Of a DNA stretch of 64,000 nucleotides, positions 61,372 through 64,000 are shown one piece after another. The DNA comes from Taudactylus pleione (lineage: Eukaryota > Chordata > Amphibia > Anura > Myobatrachidae). The stretch is taken from positions 8,117,001 through 8,181,000 of the forward strand of contig JAUIMM010000188.1 of the NCBI GenBank assembly GCA_031769625.1, read 5' to 3'. The position numbers and the translations under genes were made by a program. The notes beneath the pieces are model-generated. The model searched no databases and was not told where the DNA came from. It was given only the letters and a program-made list of their open reading frames with translations. Within the stretch, counting starts at the first letter, position 1. Each line of letters opens with the position of its first letter.

Positions 61372-64000
61372 CTCCTAGTCACCCTTACCCTCTCCCATTG
61401 TGCCCTGCCTCTCCTAGTCACCCTTACCCTCTCCCATTGTGCACCGCCTCTCCCAGTCACCCTCTCCCATTGTGCCCTGCCTCTCCTAGTCACCCTTACC
61501 CTCTCCCATTGTGCCCCGCCTCTCCCAGTCACCCTCTCCCTCTCCCATTGTGCACCGCCTCTCCCAGTCACCATCACCCTCTCCAATTGTGCCCTGCCTC
61601 TCCCAGTCACCCTCTCCCATTGTGCACTGCCTCTCCCAGTCACCCTCTCCCATTGTGCACCGCCTCTCCCAGTAACCCTCTCCCATTGTGCACCGCCTCT
61701 CCCAGTCACCATCACCCTCTCCCATTGTGCCCTGCATCTCCTAGCCACCCTCTCCCTCTCCCATTGTGCACCGCCTCTCCCAGTCACCCTCTCCCTCTCC
61801 CACTGTGCACCGCCTCTCCCAGTAACCCTCACCCTCTCCCATTGTGCTCTGCCTCTCCCAGTCACCCTCTCCCATTGTGCCCTGTCTCTCCCAGTCACCC
61901 TCTCCCTCTCCCATTGTGCACCGCCTCTCCCAGTAACCCTCTCCTTCTCCCATTGTGCACCGCCTCTCCCAGTAACTCTCATCCTCTCCCATTGTGCACT
62001 GCCTCTCAGTCACCCTCTCCCATTGTGCCCTGCCTCTCCTAGTCACCCTTACCCTCTCCCATTGTGCACCACCTCTCCCAGTCACCCTCTCCCTCTCCCA
62101 TTGTGCACCGCCTCTCCCAGTCACCATCACCCTCTCCAATTGTGCCCTGCCTCTCCCAGTCACCCTCTCCCATTGTGCACCGCCTCTCCCAGTCACCCTC
62201 TCCCTCTCCCATTGTGCACCGCCTCTCCCAGTTACCATCACCCTCTCCCATTGTGACCTGCCTCTCCCAGTCACTCTCTCCCTCTCCCTTTGTGCACTGC
62301 CTCTCCCAGTCACCCTCTCTCATTGTTCACTGCCTCTCGCAGTCACCCTCACCCTCTCCCATTGTACCCTGCCTTTCCCAGTCACCCTCAACCTCTCCTA
62401 TTGTGCACTGCCTCTCCCAGTCACCCTCTCCCATTGTGCACTGCCTCTCCCAGTCACCCTCTTCCATTGTGCATCACCTCTCCCAGTGACCCTCACCCTC
62501 TCCCATTGTGCACTGCCTCTCCCAGGTACCCTCTCCCATTGTGCACTGCCTCTTCCAGTCACCCTCACCCTCTCCCATTGTGCACTGCTTCTCCAAGTCA
62601 CCCTAACTCTCTCCCATTGTGCACTGCCTCTCCCAGTCACCGTCACCCTCTCCCATTGTGCACTTCCTCTCCCTGTCACCATCACCCATTGCGCACTGCG
62701 CCTCTCCCAGTCACGCGCACCCTCTCCCATTGTGCACTGCCTCTCCCAGTCACCCTCACCCTCTCCCATTGTGCACTGCCTCTCCCAGTCACACTCACCC
62801 TCTCACATTGTGCACTGCCTCTCCCAGACACCCTCTCTCATTGTTCACTGCCTCTCGCAGTCACCCTCATCCTCTCCCATTGTGCCCTGCCTTTCCCAGT
62901 CACCCACAACCTCTCCTATTGTGCACTGCCTCTCCCAGTCACCCTCTCCCATTGTGCACTGCCTCTCCCAGTCACCCTCTCCCATTCTGCACCGCCTCTC
63001 CCAGTCACCCTCACCCATTGTGCACTGCCTCTCCCAAAAACCATCTCCCTCTCCCATTGTGCACTGCCTCTCCCAGTCTCCCTCTCCCATTGTGCCCTGC
63101 CTCTCCCAGTTACCCTCTCCCTCTCCCATTGTGCACTGCCTCTCCCAGTCATGCTTACCCTCTCTCATTGTGCACTGCCTCTCCCAGTCACCATCACCCT
63201 CTCCCATTGTGCACTGCCTTTCCTAGTCACCCTCACCCTCTCCCATTGTGCACTGCCTCTCCCAGTCACCCTCTCCCTCTGTGCACTGCCTCTCCCTGTC
63301 ACCCTCACCCTCTCCCATTGAACACTGCCTCTCCCAGTCACCGTCTCCCTCCCATTGTGCACTGCCTCTCCCAGTCACTCTCTCCCTCCCATTGTGCACT
63401 GCCTCTCCCAGTCACCCTCACCTTCTCCCACTGTGCACTGCCTCTCGCAGTCACCCTCACCCTCTCCCATTGTGCCCTGCCTTTCCCAATCACCATCAAT
63501 CTCTCCTATTGTGCACTGCCTCTCCCAGTCACTCTCTCCCATTGTGCACCGCCTCTCCCAGTAACCCTCACCCTCTCCCATTGTGCACTGCCTCTCCCAG
63601 TCACCCTCTCCCATTGTGCCCTGCCTCTCCCAGTCACCCTCTCCCTCTCCCATTGTGCACCGCCTCTCCCAGTAACCCTCACCCTCTCCCATTGTGCACT
63701 GCCTCTCCCAGTCACCCTCACCCATTGTGCCCTGCCACTCCCAGTCACCCTCTCCGTCTCCTATTGTGCACCGCCTCTCCCAGTCACCCTCTCCCTCTCC
63801 CATTGTGCACCGCCTCTCCCAGTCACCATCACCCTCTCCCATTGTGTCCTGCCTCTCCCAGTCACTCTCTCCCTCTCCCATTGTGCACTGCCTCTCCAAG
63901 TCACCCTTACCCTCTCTCCCATTGTGCACTGCCTCTCCCAGTCACCCTTTCCCATTGTGCACTGCCTCTCCCAGTCACCCACAGTTTCCCATTGTGCATT

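Larger units (their letters stand above)
15381..64000 (+). repeat. Giant 33/39-bp satellite array, open at window end
   Basis: At least 48.6 kb is one head-to-tail array with no interruption by other DNA. A clean 33-bp unit is 15410-15442; its core is CCCATTGTGCACTGCC, followed by a C-rich arm containing CCCAGTCACCC. A 39-bp form (for example 15477-15515) differs by an extra 6-bp ACCCTC block. Dividing length by 33-39 bp gives roughly 1,250-1,470 units. Recurrent variants include CTCCTAGTCACC, CCAGTAACCC, CCTAATCACCC, TGTGTACTGCC, GTGCACCGCC, GTGCCCTGCC and CACCGTCACC. The plus strand is C/T-rich and G-poor. The first partial unit, TCACCCACTGCCTCTCCCAG, lacks the GTGCACTG core. Both unit lengths are multiples of three, so very long open frames exist on both strands; they shift and stop wherever units of other lengths or TAG/TAA variants occur. 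No host gene is supported inside. Confidence 0.97.

Noticed and set aside
15283..63982. Dozens of long open reading frames on both strands
   Set aside because: They are produced by 33/39-bp repeat periodicity, overlap each other in several frames and strands, have no domain, and start and stop with unit variants.
15381..64000. CRISPR array (regular repeats of about 33 bp)
   Set aside because: The repeats are contiguous with no unique spacers, there are no cas genes, and the context is a vertebrate genome.
15381..64000. V(D)J-type heptamers (CACAGTG/CACAATG) in many units
   Set aside because: No nonamer at 12- or 23-bp spacing; the heptamer match is a by-product of the GTGCACTG core.

Overview
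The window looks like intergenic nuclear DNA from a vertebrate, most likely an amphibian (probably a frog). This rests on the mix of a Tc1/mariner transposon, CR1/L2-type LINE debris, many hAT-like and PIF/Harbinger-like MITEs with target-site duplications, microsatellites and the complete absence of bacterial-type gene organisation. No intact host protein-coding gene, tRNA or rRNA could be supported. The species assignment is inference.

Layout. Positions 1-1001 hold the 5' part of a Tc1/mariner element on the minus strand with a broken transposase. Positions 1.0-7.2 kb contain three copies of one dispersed non-autonomous element carrying degenerate TTAGGG-like internal repeats, a LINE reverse-transcriptase fragment, a CR1/L2 tail, a 31-bp-arm hairpin, about 1.9 kb of non-repetitive sequence (3.25-5.17 kb) and two abutting MITEs that share one TAA. 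Positions 7.3-10.6 kb are a mosaic of fold-back elements. Positions 10.6-11.76 kb look non-repetitive. Positions 11.76-14.9 kb are a cluster of hAT-type insertions: one MITE nested inside the terminus of another, a 2.15-kb hAT element with a perfect 8-bp target-site duplication that carries an internal minisatellite, and a third MITE inside a LINE tail.

From about 15,381 to the window end, at least 48.6 kb is one uninterrupted satellite/minisatellite array. It is built from 33-bp units and a 39-bp variant that differs by a 6-bp internal duplication. Higher-order repeats are layered on this: offsets of roughly 2.1-2.45 kb recur along much of the array, with local duplications of 111, 360, 811 and 1063 bp. 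Because the unit lengths are multiples of three, the array is full of very long open frames on both strands (up to 1978 codons). I interpret these as artefacts and annotate none as genes.

The most interesting items are the array with its higher-order structure, the canonical G-quadruplex pattern created by every 39-bp variant, the perfect 360-bp duplication, and the possible sequence kinship between the array and the minisatellite inside the nearby hAT element, which suggests a seeding history.
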